Notes: generated by a model not told the origin, from the sequence alone. DNA of 64,000 bases from an uncultured Muribaculaceae bacterium (GCA_910587915.1 CAJUOB010000004.1:14072-78071); one strand, 5' to 3'; shown: positions 32,379-40,660, counted from the first letter of the stretch. A program made the numbers and translations.

Positions 32379-33950
32379 ATGAATAAACAGTTCAAAACAA
32401 TTATATCTACCGCCATTTTGAGTACTACTGTTCTGATCGGCCCTTCGTGTAACGAATCGTATCTCGATCTCGGCGACCAAAACAAACTCACCGCAGAAAT
32501 AGCCTGGGGTACTCAAGCAGGTGTGGAAAAAGGCCTTACCGGTGCATACCATCCTCTCTACAACAGCTTCTACACACACTTCAATGCATTCTTATGCTCA
32601 GGCCAATCCGATGAGTTCACTTCAGCTTCGCCTGATGCAGAGCTACGCAACTTCATCCAGATGGCATATTCCAACTACGACCATCGATGGAACATCAACA
32701 GCTACAACTATCTCTATCAGGCCGTATTCCGTGCCAATCAGGTCATCGTACACGCCGATGAGGTAGAATGGAACAGCGAGACAGCCAAGAGCAATGTCGT
32801 AGGTCAGGCCCGCGCTCTACGTGGCATGCACTACTACTACCTCACTATGCTATACAAAAAGACTCCTCTGGTAGACTGGATATCAAGCCCATCCGACCAA
32901 CCAGAAGAATCCACATTCGATCAGAACTGCAAATTCATCGAAGAAGATCTCAAATATGCAGCAAGCGTGCTTCCCGAATCATTCGATGAAGTCGGACGAG
33001 TAAACAAATATTTCGCCATAGCATTCCTTGGAAAGCTATATATGAACTCCGGCAACTACGCCGCTGCGAAAGACTGCTTCAAGCAGATTATCGACTCCAG
33101 GAAATATACACTCGTGGCCAACTACCGCGATAATTTCCTTCCCGATACAGAAAATAACTCTGAATCAATCTTCGAGATCCAAAATTCGGATGAAAGTCCC
33201 AATAAGTTCGGCAGCTACTGGGGCTTCGGAAATGATGGCGCCGATATCAACTTCGGCCAATGGCGCGAACGCTTCATGTCGGCAGGACCTATGGGCTACG
33301 GCGATTATATCGTCGCAGATTGGACCATCGACCTTTACAAGGACGAAATGGATAAGAACGGTGGTTACGACGTCCGTCTCCGCGACAATATAGTCTACCC
33401 CGAACTTTTCACAGATTTCCCGGGTCAAAGTCTCTACAAGGGTGACTACACATCATGGAGCCCATCATGGCTTGACCATATATGGTGCCGTAAATATGCA
33501 ACCGACGCATATCTCGACAGCAAGGCCGCTCAGAATCCCAACGGTATCAACACCCGCATACTCCGCTATGCCGACGTGCTCCTGAGCTATGCCGAATGTC
33601 TCGTAAAGACCGGAGCGCCTCTCACCGATGCAGCCAAATACATCGACATGGTCCGCGAGCGTGTGAATCTCTATCCTCTTGCAGAAAGCGTGCACAAGGA
33701 TTGCTTCAACGACAAAAAATCTTTCATGCGCCGTCTGCAAAAAGAACGTGAAAAAGAACTCATGTTCGAATACGACCGTTTCTTCGATCTCCGTCGCTGG
33801 GGTCTTGGCACCGATGCTGAGTTTACAGAATACGTAAAATCCTATAGCGACAAGCACAAACGCAATTTTGTGAATGGTCGTGAATGGCTACCTATTCCCC
33901 AGACTGAGGTGAATAATAATCCAAATCTCACACAGAACGAATCGTACTGA
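32379..33950 (+). CDS. SusD-like glycan-binding lipoprotein
   Basis: A 523-residue surface lipoprotein with the lipobox cysteine near residue 24 (GPSCNESYLDL). It has the helical TPR-based SusD fold: ARALRGMHYYYLTMLYKKTPL, then LRYADVLLSYAECLVKTG and the C-terminal EREKELMFEYDRFFDLRRWG, all typical of RagB/SusD. It starts 11 bases after susC and should cap the SusC barrel. It is the last gene of the locus, followed by a terminator at 34132-34178. Confidence 0.95.
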   Translation: MNKQFKTIISTAILSTTVLIGPSCNESYLDLGDQNKLTAEIAWGTQAGVEKGLTGAYHPLYNSFYTHFNAFLCSGQSDEFTSASPDAELRNFIQMAYSNYDHRWNINSYNYLYQAVFRANQVIVHADEVEWNSETAKSNVVGQARALRGMHYYYLTMLYKKTPLVDWISSPSDQPEESTFDQNCKFIEEDLKYAASVLPESFDEVGRVNKYFAIAFLGKLYMNSGNYAAAKDCFKQIIDSRKYTLVANYRDNFLPDTENNSESIFEIQNSDESPNKFGSYWGFGNDGADINFGQWRERFMSAGPMGYGDYIVADWTIDLYKDEMDKNGGYDVRLRDNIVYPELFTDFPGQSLYKGDYTSWSPSWLDHIWCRKYATDAYLDSKAAQNPNGINTRILRYADVLLSYAECLVKTGAPLTDAAKYIDMVRERVNLYPLAESVHKDCFNDKKSFMRRLQKEREKELMFEYDRFFDLRRWGLGTDAEFTEYVKSYSDKHKRNFVNGREWLPIPQTEVNNNPNLTQNESY

Positions 33951-34131
33951 TAAGAGAAAGTCACAAGCCGGAATATCGGTGCACTCATTCTGCAGGAATG
34001 CTGCGCATCATCCTACAGTGAACAGGCTCCGTTGCAGATGTGAAGAACGCTCTGCTTAACACACCGGATCTCCAGCTTGAGACATAAAAGAAACCGTTTG
34101 AGGTACAGTTAGATAAAATTGGTAGAAAGGA
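33951..34131 (+). other. gene-free 3' region after susD with a repeat remnant
   Basis: No ORF or RNA gene was recognised. Positions 34079-34092 carry GAGACATAAAAGAA, identical to a segment of the tandem repeat upstream of the GH130 gene, and the next bases (ACCGTTTGAGGT) loosely resemble the start of that inverted repeat. This may be a decayed copy of the same element. The rest of the gap to 34337 holds two terminators. Confidence 0.45.
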
Positions 34132-34178
34132 AGCCGGTGTTCAGTTGCATAGAGTAGCTGGACACCGGCTGATTTTTT
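34132..34178 (+). terminator. terminator of the arabinan locus
   Basis: A 13-bp stem with one G-T pair (AGCCGGTGTTCAG, 34132-34144, with 34158-34170) is followed by GATTTTTT. Confidence 0.85.
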
Positions 34179-34263
34179 CAGCAATCCTGAATATCGCTTG
34201 ACAATCACCTCACATCATCATTGGCCTATCTGCGATTTATATTTGGTAACCATCCACAGAATA

Positions 34264-34317
34264 GAAAAAACGCCGAAGCGGAGCGATCCATCTGAGGGCT
34301 TGCTCCGCTTCGGTGTT
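34264..34317 (-). terminator. terminator of rpmB-rpmG-DUF4295
   Basis: A 16-bp stem with one wobble (34269-34284 with 34302-34317; core CCGAAGCGGAGC). On the minus strand it is followed by a run of T residues, about 20 bases after the DUF4295 stop. Confidence 0.88.
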
Positions 34318-34337
34318 CTATACGGGGAAGAGAAGAA

Positions 34338-34487
34338 TTATTTGAGGGCTTCCTTGACGGCGTCGTTGGGAACCATCTCTTCTTTGAAGATGTAAGCGCC
34401 GGTTTTGGGCGACTTCACCATCTTGATGACCTTGCTGTAGGTACGGCCTTCGCCTTTCTGGAGCGATGCAACGGTTTTCTTTGCCAT
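34338..34487 (-). CDS. DUF4295 small basic protein
   Basis: A 49-residue ORF beginning MAKKTVASLQKGEGRTYSKV and ending VPNDAVKEALK. It is recognised as the DUF4295 family, which in Bacteroidetes follows the L28 and L33 genes. It is basic, with an N-terminal Lys pair like that of L33, which suggests a ribosome-associated role; none is established. It is 11 bases downstream of rpmG and is the last gene before the terminator. Confidence 0.85.
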   Translation of the reverse strand: MAKKTVASLQKGEGRTYSKVIKMVKSPKTGAYIFKEEMVPNDAVKEALK

Positions 34488-34498
34488 ATCTTAGATTC

Positions 34499-34687
34499 TT
34501 ATTTGATTTCTTTGTGGATGGTCATACGCTTAAGAATGGGGTTGTATTTCTTAAGCTCGAGTCTCTCGGTGGTGTTCTTGCGGTTCTTAGTGGTGATGTA
34601 GCGCGAGGTGCCGGGCATGCCGCTGGCCTTGTGCTCGGTGCATTCGAGAATCACCTGTACGCGATTGCCTTTTGCTTTCTTTGCCAT
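34499..34687 (-). CDS. rpmG: 50S ribosomal protein L33
   Basis: A 62-residue L33 (MAKKAKGNRVQVILECTEHK, then RYITTKNRKNTTERLELKKY and NPILKRMTIHKEIK). It is the zinc-free type, because the usual C-x2-C pairs are absent (one Cys at position 16). L33 sits near the 50S E site. It lies 20 bases after rpmB. Confidence 0.95.
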   Translation of the reverse strand: MAKKAKGNRVQVILECTEHKASGMPGTSRYITTKNRKNTTERLELKKYNPILKRMTIHKEIK

Positions 34688-34707
34688 TTTCTGTCAATTA
34701 TTTGAGG

Positions 34708-34965
34708 TTAGAGGTAATAGATGTCGTTCTCTTTGAGGAAACCGTTCTGGTAAGCCTGGTTCATTGCTTCGTTGAGACCGAGCTTGTTGATGGTACGGAG
34801 TCCGGCAGCCGAAATGGTGAGGCTGATCCATGTTTCGCGTTCTACCCAGTAGAACTTCTTGGTGAAGAGATTCACATTGAATTTGCGCTTGGTGCGACGC
34901 TTCGAGTGCGAAACGTTATTACCCACAATCGCTTTTTTGCCGGTGATCTGACAAATCTTTGACAT
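34708..34965 (-). CDS. rpmB: 50S ribosomal protein L28
   Basis: An 85-residue L28 starting MSKICQITGKKAIVGNNVSH with the typical SKRRTKRKFNVNL segment and C-terminal AAGLRTINKLGL. It is the first gene of the L28-L33-DUF4295 operon, with a leader of roughly 130 bases from the promoter at 35099-35130. Confidence 0.96.
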   Translation of the reverse strand: MSKICQITGKKAIVGNNVSHSKRRTKRKFNVNLFTKKFYWVERETWISLTISAAGLRTINKLGLNEAMNQAYQNGFLKENDIYYL

Positions 34966-35015
34966 GGCTGTTAATGGTTTATCGTTCTTTTTATCTTTAT
35001 ATGCATCAAATGATT

Positions 35016-35053
35016 GCAGCCGCCATCACATTCTCATATCGGCACCCGGCTGC
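35016..35053 (-). promoter_or_regulatory. hairpin in the rpmB leader
   Basis: A 7-bp GC-rich stem (GCAGCCG/CGGCTGC) with a 24-base loop lies in the untranslated leader of rpmB. Autoregulatory leader structures are common for ribosomal protein operons, but this one is not a motif I recognise. Confidence 0.35.
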
Positions 35054-35098
35054 ATCTTTTTCCGGACACCTTTTAAGGATGGGCCACAAAACAGAGTG

Positions 35099-35130
35099 CA
35101 AAGTAACGACTTTTTTTCCAAAACACCAAA
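35099..35130 (-). promoter_or_regulatory. promoter of the rpmB operon
   Basis: On the minus strand TTTG (35130-35127), 20 bases, then TTACTTTG (35106-35099). This is one base from TAnnTTTG with a correct -33 element and spacing. Confidence 0.65.
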
Positions 35131-35232
35131 TAATCACGGTCTTTTGTTGTTTTTTCATCCTCAAAAAACCAAAAGCGGTCCCGCAGGTGTTTTTTTACAT
35201 GAATAATCCGGCTCTTTTCGCCGCACTTTCAC

Positions 35233-35240
35233 TACTTTTG
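35233..35240 (+). promoter_or_regulatory. -7 box TACTTTTG before rsgA
   Basis: It matches TAnnTTTG and ends seven bases before the rsgA ATG (35248), predicting a leaderless or nearly leaderless mRNA. No good -33 match was found. Confidence 0.5.
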
Positions 35241-35247
35241 TACCAAT

Positions 35248-36192
35248 ATGGAAGGAACAGTCATCCGGAACACCGGTTCACAATATATAGTCCGTCTCGA
35301 CTCAGGGTCGGAGGTACCCTGCAAGGTCAAGGGAAATTTCCGCATCAAAGGTATACGCACCACCAATCCGGTGGCAGTGGGCGACCGCGTGGACACAGGC
35401 GAGCCCGGACCCGATGGAGTGGCTTTCATAACGGCTGTGGTGCCACGCCGCAACTACATAATACGCCGCTCCACCAACCTCTCGAAAGCCGCACATATAA
35501 TTGCGGCAAACATCGACTGCGCCGTGCTTGTTGCCACATTGGCACATCCGTCGACCCCGCTTACTTTTATAGACCGTTTTCTGGCTACGGCCGAGGCCTA
35601 CAATGTACCGGCACTACTGGTAATCAACAAGATCGACTTATTGCCCGATGAAGAAGACCGCGAGTTGCTCGACGCCGTTCTCGGTTTGTACCGCTCCATC
35701 GGCTATGAGGCTGTGGGAGTATCGGCAGCAACAGGCGAGGGCATGGACAGTCTGCGCACTATGCTGGCAGGTAAAATAAGTCTGCTATCGGGAAATTCCG
35801 GTGTCGGGAAGAGCACGCTGATCAATGCACTCATTCCCGGTCTCGACCTTCGCACCGGTGAGATATCGACTGCCCACGACACCGGCATGCACACCACCAC
35901 ATTTTCGGAAATGTTCGATCTTCCCGGTGGCGGCGAGATTATCGATACTCCAGGAGTGAGAGGATTCGGCACGGTGGAATTCGCGCCCGACGAAGTGAGT
36001 CATTTCTTCCCCGAAATTTTCAAACTGTCCGGCGAATGCCGATTCGGCAACTGCACCCATACACACGAACCGGGCTGTGCCGTGCTCGACGCACTCGAGG
36101 AACATCGCATATCGCAAAGCCGGTATGCATCGTATCTCAGCATCCTGGAGGAAACCCGCGACGGAGCCGACAAATACCGCAAACCGTTCTAA
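35248..36192 (+). CDS. rsgA: ribosome small-subunit-dependent GTPase RsgA
   Basis: A 314-residue circularly permuted GTPase acting in 30S maturation. The OB fold (about 1-70) is followed by G motifs in permuted order: NKIDLL (G4), then GNSGVGKSTLINAL (G1) and DTPGVRGFG (G3). The C-terminal zinc site is C-x4-C-x-H-x5-C in GECRFGNCTHTHEPGC. It overlaps the convergent TSCPD gene by four bases at the 3' ends. Confidence 0.96.
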   Translation: MEGTVIRNTGSQYIVRLDSGSEVPCKVKGNFRIKGIRTTNPVAVGDRVDTGEPGPDGVAFITAVVPRRNYIIRRSTNLSKAAHIIAANIDCAVLVATLAHPSTPLTFIDRFLATAEAYNVPALLVINKIDLLPDEEDRELLDAVLGLYRSIGYEAVGVSAATGEGMDSLRTMLAGKISLLSGNSGVGKSTLINALIPGLDLRTGEISTAHDTGMHTTTFSEMFDLPGGGEIIDTPGVRGFGTVEFAPDEVSHFFPEIFKLSGECRFGNCTHTHEPGCAVLDALEEHRISQSRYASYLSILEETRDGADKYRKPF

Positions 36193-36443
36193 TCGGCAAT
36201 AGCTCCGGCAACGGCCTGAGCCAACTGGTCGGGGCACGATGTGCCACGGCCACGGCAATCAATGCCTCTGAGCCTGCGGACGGTATCGGCAGCATCGGCA
36301 CCCTCGCAGAGCACGGCCACACCGTGGGTATTGCCGGGACATCCGCCGGTAAACTCTATATTATGTAATTTACCGTCGGCATCGACATCGAACGAAATAT
36401 GACGCGAACATACTCCGCAGGGAGTGAAATCTATATGCTTCAT
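36189..36443 (-). CDS. TSCPD-domain protein (TIGR03905-like)
   Basis: An 84-residue protein from MKHIDFTPCGVCSRHISFDV; 17 upstream in-frame codons are probably not translated. GGCPGNTHGVAVLCEGA and the terminal GTSCPDQLAQAVAGAI carry the TSCPD signature, related to the C-terminal domain of adenosylcobalamin-dependent ribonucleotide reductases. Four conserved cysteines (C9, C12 and those in GGCPG and TSCPD) suggest a metal site. Its function is unknown. It lies 77 bases downstream of tRNA-Leu on the same strand and may share its transcript. Confidence 0.75.
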   Translation of the reverse strand: MKHIDFTPCGVCSRHISFDVDADGKLHNIEFTGGCPGNTHGVAVLCEGADAADTVRRLRGIDCRGRGTSCPDQLAQAVAGAIAD

Positions 36444-36520
36444 TTTTGTGTCCTTGATTTCATATATAAAAAAAGAATCATGAACCATGAACATAATTCA
36501 TAATCCATAATTCATATATG

Positions 36521-36603
36521 TACCCGAAGTGGGACTCGAACCCACACAGCCTAATGGCCAAGGGATTTTAAGTCCCTCGTGTCTACCATTCCACCATTCG
36601 GGC
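36521..36603 (-). tRNA. tRNA-Leu (anticodon TAA)
   Basis: An 83-base class II tRNA. The acceptor is GCCCGAA/TTCGGGT (G1-T72 wobble) with discriminator A. The anticodon stem AGGGA/TCCCT encloses loop CTTAAAA with anticodon TAA. It has a long variable arm (TGGCC ATTA GGCTG region) and T arm GTGGG/CCCAC. CCA is not encoded. Confidence 0.96.
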
Positions 36604-36615
36604 AGAAATGTGCGG

Positions 36616-36646
36616 CAAAGTTAAGCAATTTCCGTCAATCTGGCAA
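36616..36646 (-). promoter_or_regulatory. promoter of tRNA-Leu
   Basis: On the minus strand TTG (36646-36644), 20 bases, then TAACTTTG (36623-36616). This is a full -7 match close to the tRNA 5' end. Confidence 0.75.
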
Positions 36647-36682
36647 TAAAAATGTTTTAGCATAGAAATAAATGCGGAATAA

Positions 36683-36714
36683 TTTCTTTAATTCAGAAAT
36701 TGCACCTATATTTG
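36683..36714 (+). promoter_or_regulatory. promoter of the biotin-dependent carboxylase gene
   Basis: TATATTTG at 36707-36714 matches the -7 consensus. A TTTC at 36683-36686 is in place of TTTG. The leader to the ATG at 36796 is about 75 bases. Confidence 0.6.
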
Positions 36715-36795
36715 CAGACACACAGAAAATATCTATACCAACAGCAAAACCCATTTAATTGACTAACGCCAACATACTCTAACTAATAATAAATT

Positions 36796-38670
36796 ATGGC
36801 ACAACGCAAACTGAAAATCCGCGACCTTACCCTTCGCGACGGACAGCAATCGCTCTTCGCAACCCGTCTGAGCCAGGCTGAAATCGACAAACTACTCCCC
36901 TACTACGAGAACGCCGGTTTCTACATCATGGAAGTATGGGGCGGCGCCGTACCCGACTCGGTGATGCGCTACCTCGGAGAATCGCCATGGGACCGCCTGC
37001 GTATAGTATCGAAAGCGATGAAAGGAAAATCGCTGCTGTCGGCCCTTTCACGCGGCCGTAACCTATTCGGCTATGTGCCCTACCCCGACTATGTGCTCGA
37101 AGGCTTCTACAAGGAAGCTATCGCAAACGGACTGAACGTGATGCGTATTTTCGACGCACTCAACGACATCGATAACGTCCGCGAATCCATACGCCTCATC
37201 AATGAACTCGGCGGTATCGCCGACGGCGCTGTGTGCTACACCGTCGACCCCAAGACCGAAGAAGGCCCCAAGCCCGGTTTCTTCGCCCGTCTGTTCGGAA
37301 AGAAAGCCGAGGAACCCGAAAAGATCTTCACAGACGAATACTTTGTAGCCAAAGCCGTGGAGATGGAACGCCTCGGAGCCAAGATAATCACTCTTAAGGA
37401 CATGGCCGGCCTGGTGAATCCTCTTCGCGCAGCTTCTATCATATCCAAGCTCAAGGCAGCCCTCAAGGTACCCGTCGACTTCCACACCCACTGTACTCCC
37501 GGCTACGGCTTGGCGTCGAGCGTAATGGCTATTATCAATGGCGTGGACATTCTCGACACCAACATCTGGTGGTTCGGAGGCGGCTCGGCAGCCCCTGCCA
37601 TCGAGCTGATATATATCTTCGCCAAGAAACTCGGCGTCGAAATCGAAGCCAACATGGAAGCCGTAGGCGAAATCCGCAAGAACCTTCTTGCCGCACGCCA
37701 CTCGCTGGCAGCCTTCGATCTCCACAAAGACCACATGCAGCGCGATTTCGATCCTCTCAACGACAAACTCCCCGCCGAAATCGACGCCCAGTTCGATCGC
37801 GCTATCGCTGCCGCAAAAGCTCTTGATGAAGACACCCTGCTCGACGCATGCCACGCTATCGAGGCATATTTCGGCTTCCCAAAACCCAACGAGATTGTGA
37901 AGGACGCAGAAGTTCCCGGCGGCATGTACTCCAACATGGTGGCTCAGCTCAAGGCCCTCGGCGCATCCGATCTTCTTGAGGATGCCATGAAACTCATCCC
38001 CATGGTACGCCGCGATGCCGGTCTGGTGCCTCTGGTTACTCCTACCAGCCAGATTGTAGGTTCCCAGGCCGTGAGCGTGGCTCTCGACCGCAAGAAAGGC
38101 AATCCCGACTACTCCAACCCGTCTAACCAGTTCATTTCGCTTGTCAAGGGTGAATATGGCCATACTCCCGTGCCTGTTGACCCCGCATTCCGCGAAAAGA
38201 TCACCGGTAGCCCCGTAGAGAAGCCCTACGATGTAAGCTCGTACAAGAAACCCGCCAACCCCACCCTGCCCGAATACGGCAATGTACCTTTGGCTGCCAA
38301 CCGTGAAGAAGAGCTTCTGCTCGAACTTCTGCCCAACGTAGCCAACGGCTTCCTAAAGAAACTCCGCGCCGAAGAGTTCGAAGCACGCAAGGCTTCGGAA
38401 GCACCCGCAGCCGCCGAAGTGAAGGAAGAAGTAAAGGTAGAAGAGGCGCCGATCACAGGTCCCACACTCAAGGCGCCGATGGGTGGCCGCATCATCTCTG
38501 TAGATGTAGCGCCCGGCGACAAGGTGAAGAAAGGCCAGGTACTTCTCGTATACGAGGCAATGAAGATGGAAAATGACGTGGCCGCCGAATCCGACCAGAC
38601 CGTTAAGCGCGTATTCGTACGCCCCGACGATGTCGTAGGCACCGACGCCATCCTCATCGAATTCGAATAA
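36796..38670 (+). CDS. oxaloacetate decarboxylase/pyruvate carboxylase alpha-type subunit
   Basis: A 624-residue protein. The HMGL-like carboxyltransferase barrel (about 1-300; LTLRDGQQSLFATR, VMRIFDALND, DFHTHCTPG metal site) and the conserved helical domain (about 300-480) are followed by an Ala/Glu-rich linker (about 535-555) and a biotinyl domain with YEAMKMEND as the biotin-lysine site. It transfers CO2 between biotin and pyruvate/oxaloacetate. A Lys/Glu-rich insertion of about 27 residues (152-178) interrupts the barrel after VCYTVDP. It stands alone here; the biotin carboxylase or membrane subunits must lie elsewhere, so decarboxylase and carboxylase roles cannot be separated. Confidence 0.88.
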   Translation: MAQRKLKIRDLTLRDGQQSLFATRLSQAEIDKLLPYYENAGFYIMEVWGGAVPDSVMRYLGESPWDRLRIVSKAMKGKSLLSALSRGRNLFGYVPYPDYVLEGFYKEAIANGLNVMRIFDALNDIDNVRESIRLINELGGIADGAVCYTVDPKTEEGPKPGFFARLFGKKAEEPEKIFTDEYFVAKAVEMERLGAKIITLKDMAGLVNPLRAASIISKLKAALKVPVDFHTHCTPGYGLASSVMAIINGVDILDTNIWWFGGGSAAPAIELIYIFAKKLGVEIEANMEAVGEIRKNLLAARHSLAAFDLHKDHMQRDFDPLNDKLPAEIDAQFDRAIAAAKALDEDTLLDACHAIEAYFGFPKPNEIVKDAEVPGGMYSNMVAQLKALGASDLLEDAMKLIPMVRRDAGLVPLVTPTSQIVGSQAVSVALDRKKGNPDYSNPSNQFISLVKGEYGHTPVPVDPAFREKITGSPVEKPYDVSSYKKPANPTLPEYGNVPLAANREEELLLELLPNVANGFLKKLRAEEFEARKASEAPAAAEVKEEVKVEEAPITGPTLKAPMGGRIISVDVAPGDKVKKGQVLLVYEAMKMENDVAAESDQTVKRVFVRPDDVVGTDAILIEFE

Positions 38671-38690
38671 ATATCTTATCCCCAATAAAA

Positions 38691-38718
38691 AACGTCCGGA
38701 CACCCCGGGCGTTTTTTT
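38691..38718 (+). terminator. terminator after the carboxylase gene
   Basis: A 9-bp stem AACGTCCGG/CCGGGCGTT with one wobble and a 5-base loop, then a run of T. Confidence 0.88.
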
Positions 38719-38730
38719 ATAATTAATGGA

Positions 38731-38774
38731 AAAACAAAACGCGAGGTACCGGTGAGGGCCTCGCGTTTTGTTTT
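38731..38774. terminator. terminator of cysS, symmetrical
   Basis: A perfect 16-bp stem AAAACAAAACGCGAGG and its complement around a 12-base loop. A/T-rich arms on both ends let it work in either direction. It lies 15 bases after the cysS stop. Confidence 0.88.
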
Positions 38775-38789
38775 AGATGAGGGTTGATG

Positions 38790-40271
38790 TCAGAGTTTCC
38801 ACTCCACGCCGTCTTTGGTGTCCTTGACGGTGAAACCGATGGCAGCAAGACGGTCGCGAATAAGGTCGGATGTGGCCCAATTCTTATTTGCCTTGGCCTC
38901 GGCACGTATCTGCAGCAGCAGATCGACCGCTTCCTGGTAGGGCTTGAGTGAGGCCGCACCGGCATCGGAAGCTCCGTCGGGTACTATTCCGAGGATTTCG
39001 ATCAGGAACGTGTCGAAAAGCTTCTTCAACGCCTCGATATCGTCGGATGTAGCGGTAGCCGTATGGTCATAGACCTGATTTATCATCCTTACGGCATCGA
39101 AAAGCACGCCGATAAGCACGGGAGTGTTGAAGTCATCGTCGAGGGCTTCGTAGGCACGTTTCTCGAGGTCGGCCACTCCGTCGAGAGTGGACACATCGGA
39201 TGCCTTGAGGTCCTGAAGACGACGATAACCATCGCACATGCGCTCGAGGGCTTTCTCGGCACCCTGCAGAGCTTCATTGCTGAAATCGACCGTGCCGCGA
39301 TAATGCGCCTGCAGAATAAAGAAGCGTATTGTCATCGGCGAATAAGCCTGCTCCAACAACGGGTGCGTGCCGGTGAAGAACTCGTCGAGAGTTATAAAAT
39401 TGCCCAGTGATTTACCCATCTTCTTGCCGTTGATGGTTATCATATTATTGTGCATCCAATAGCGGACGGTGGGTTCACCGTTGTGCGCCACCGACTGCGC
39501 AATCTCGCATTCGTGGTGAGGGAATTTAAGGTCCATTCCACCGCCATGGATGTCGAAATGCCGTCCGAGGTATTTCTCACTCATGGTCGAACACTCGAGA
39601 TGCCATCCGGGGAAACCTTCGCTCCATGGCGAGGGCCAATGCATGATATGCTCCGGAGCCGCTTTTTTCCAAAGGGCGAAGTCGGCCGGATTGCGTTTCT
39701 GGTCCTGTCCGTCGAGCGCGCGGGTGGTAGCGAGCAATTCGTCGATGTTACGGCCCGAAAGTTTTCCGTATCCGTAGTCGCGGTTAAACTTAGGCACATC
39801 GAAGTATACCGAGCCTTCGCTCTCATAAGCATAGCCGCTGTCGAGGATAGTTTTAATATACTCTATCTGCTCTATGATATGGCCCGAGGCATGAGGTTCG
39901 ATCGATGGCGGAAGCACACCGAGCTTCTCCATGGCATGATGATAGCGCAGAAGATAATGCTGCACCACTTCCATGGGTTCGAGCTGTTCCAGGCGTGCTT
40001 TTTTTGCAATCTTGTCCTCGCCTTCATCGGCGTCGTGCTCGAGATGCCCGACATCGGTGATATTGCGCACGTAGCGCACCTTATAGCCAAGATGGGATAG
40101 ATAGCGGAAAACGATATCGAATGTTATCGCCGGACGGGCATGCCCGAGATGGCCGTCGCCATACACGGTGGGACCGCACACATACATGCCCACATGAGGA
40201 GCGTTGAGGGGCACGAATGCCTCTTTCTGCCTCGAAAGCGAGTTGTAGATAACCAGATTGTTGGCTTTCAT
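38790..40271 (-). CDS. cysS: cysteinyl-tRNA synthetase
   Basis: A 493-residue class I synthetase. It has the zinc/active-site start MYVCGPTVYGDGHLGHARP with HLGH as the HIGH motif, GWHLECS and FPHHECEIAQS as zinc ligands, and KMGKSLGN as KMSKS. The C-terminal half is the DALR-like and anticodon-binding region. It charges tRNA-Cys. It is preceded by the DUF3467 gene with 15 bases between and is probably cotranscribed with it. Confidence 0.97.
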   Translation of the reverse strand: MKANNLVIYNSLSRQKEAFVPLNAPHVGMYVCGPTVYGDGHLGHARPAITFDIVFRYLSHLGYKVRYVRNITDVGHLEHDADEGEDKIAKKARLEQLEPMEVVQHYLLRYHHAMEKLGVLPPSIEPHASGHIIEQIEYIKTILDSGYAYESEGSVYFDVPKFNRDYGYGKLSGRNIDELLATTRALDGQDQKRNPADFALWKKAAPEHIMHWPSPWSEGFPGWHLECSTMSEKYLGRHFDIHGGGMDLKFPHHECEIAQSVAHNGEPTVRYWMHNNMITINGKKMGKSLGNFITLDEFFTGTHPLLEQAYSPMTIRFFILQAHYRGTVDFSNEALQGAEKALERMCDGYRRLQDLKASDVSTLDGVADLEKRAYEALDDDFNTPVLIGVLFDAVRMINQVYDHTATATSDDIEALKKLFDTFLIEILGIVPDGASDAGAASLKPYQEAVDLLLQIRAEAKANKNWATSDLIRDRLAAIGFTVKDTKDGVEWKL

Positions 40272-40286
40272 GGGGCTGGGGGTAAT

Positions 40287-40595
40287 TTATGCTTCGAAAG
40301 GATTGGGAATGCCGCCTTTGGGAGTTGCGGGAGCAACGGGAGCCTTGCGCTGGATTTCGCCGAAAGTCTGCTCGTACTTAGCCACATTGTCGCGGAGAGC
40401 GAAGAGGAGCGTCTTGGCATTCTCAGGGCTCATGACGATGCGGCTCTGCACACGGGCCTGGGGCATATTGGGAGCCACGCAGATGAAATCGAGGAAGAAT
40501 TCATTGGGGCCGTGAGCGATAAGTGCAAGGTTGGAGTAGTTTCCGCCTGCCATTTCGGGAGCAAGCTCTATTTTAAGTTCCTGTTTCTTTTCCAT
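40287..40595 (-). CDS. DUF3467 domain protein
   Basis: A 102-residue protein from MEKKQELKIELAPEMAGGNY; 20 in-frame upstream codons overlap the likely promoter and are excluded. The SNLALIAHGPNEFFLDFICV and SRIVMSPENAKTLLFALRDN segments match DUF3467, a small family of unknown function common in Bacteroidetes. The Pro/Ala-rich end (about 82-102) is probably disordered. It lies directly upstream of cysS. Confidence 0.8.
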   Translation of the reverse strand: MEKKQELKIELAPEMAGGNYSNLALIAHGPNEFFLDFICVAPNMPQARVQSRIVMSPENAKTLLFALRDNVAKYEQTFGEIQRKAPVAPATPKGGIPNPFEA

Positions 40596-40652
40596 AGGTC
40601 TATTATGAGTTATTATTATGAACGGCACGGACACCGCTGCCGGCGACTGTGC

Positions 40653-40660
40653 CAAAGTTA
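40653..40660 (-). promoter_or_regulatory. -7 box TAACTTTG of DUF3467-cysS
   Basis: A minus-strand match to TAnnTTTG, 58 bases before the DUF3467 start and just after the NigD-like stop, so cysS need not depend on the upstream gene. No -33 match was seen. Confidence 0.5.

Noticed and set aside
37063..38163. 366-codon minus-strand open frame opposite the carboxylase gene
   Set aside because: The plus strand encodes an unmistakable enzyme here. The antisense translation is low in known motifs and rich in His/Val/Gly as expected from a mirrored reading frame.
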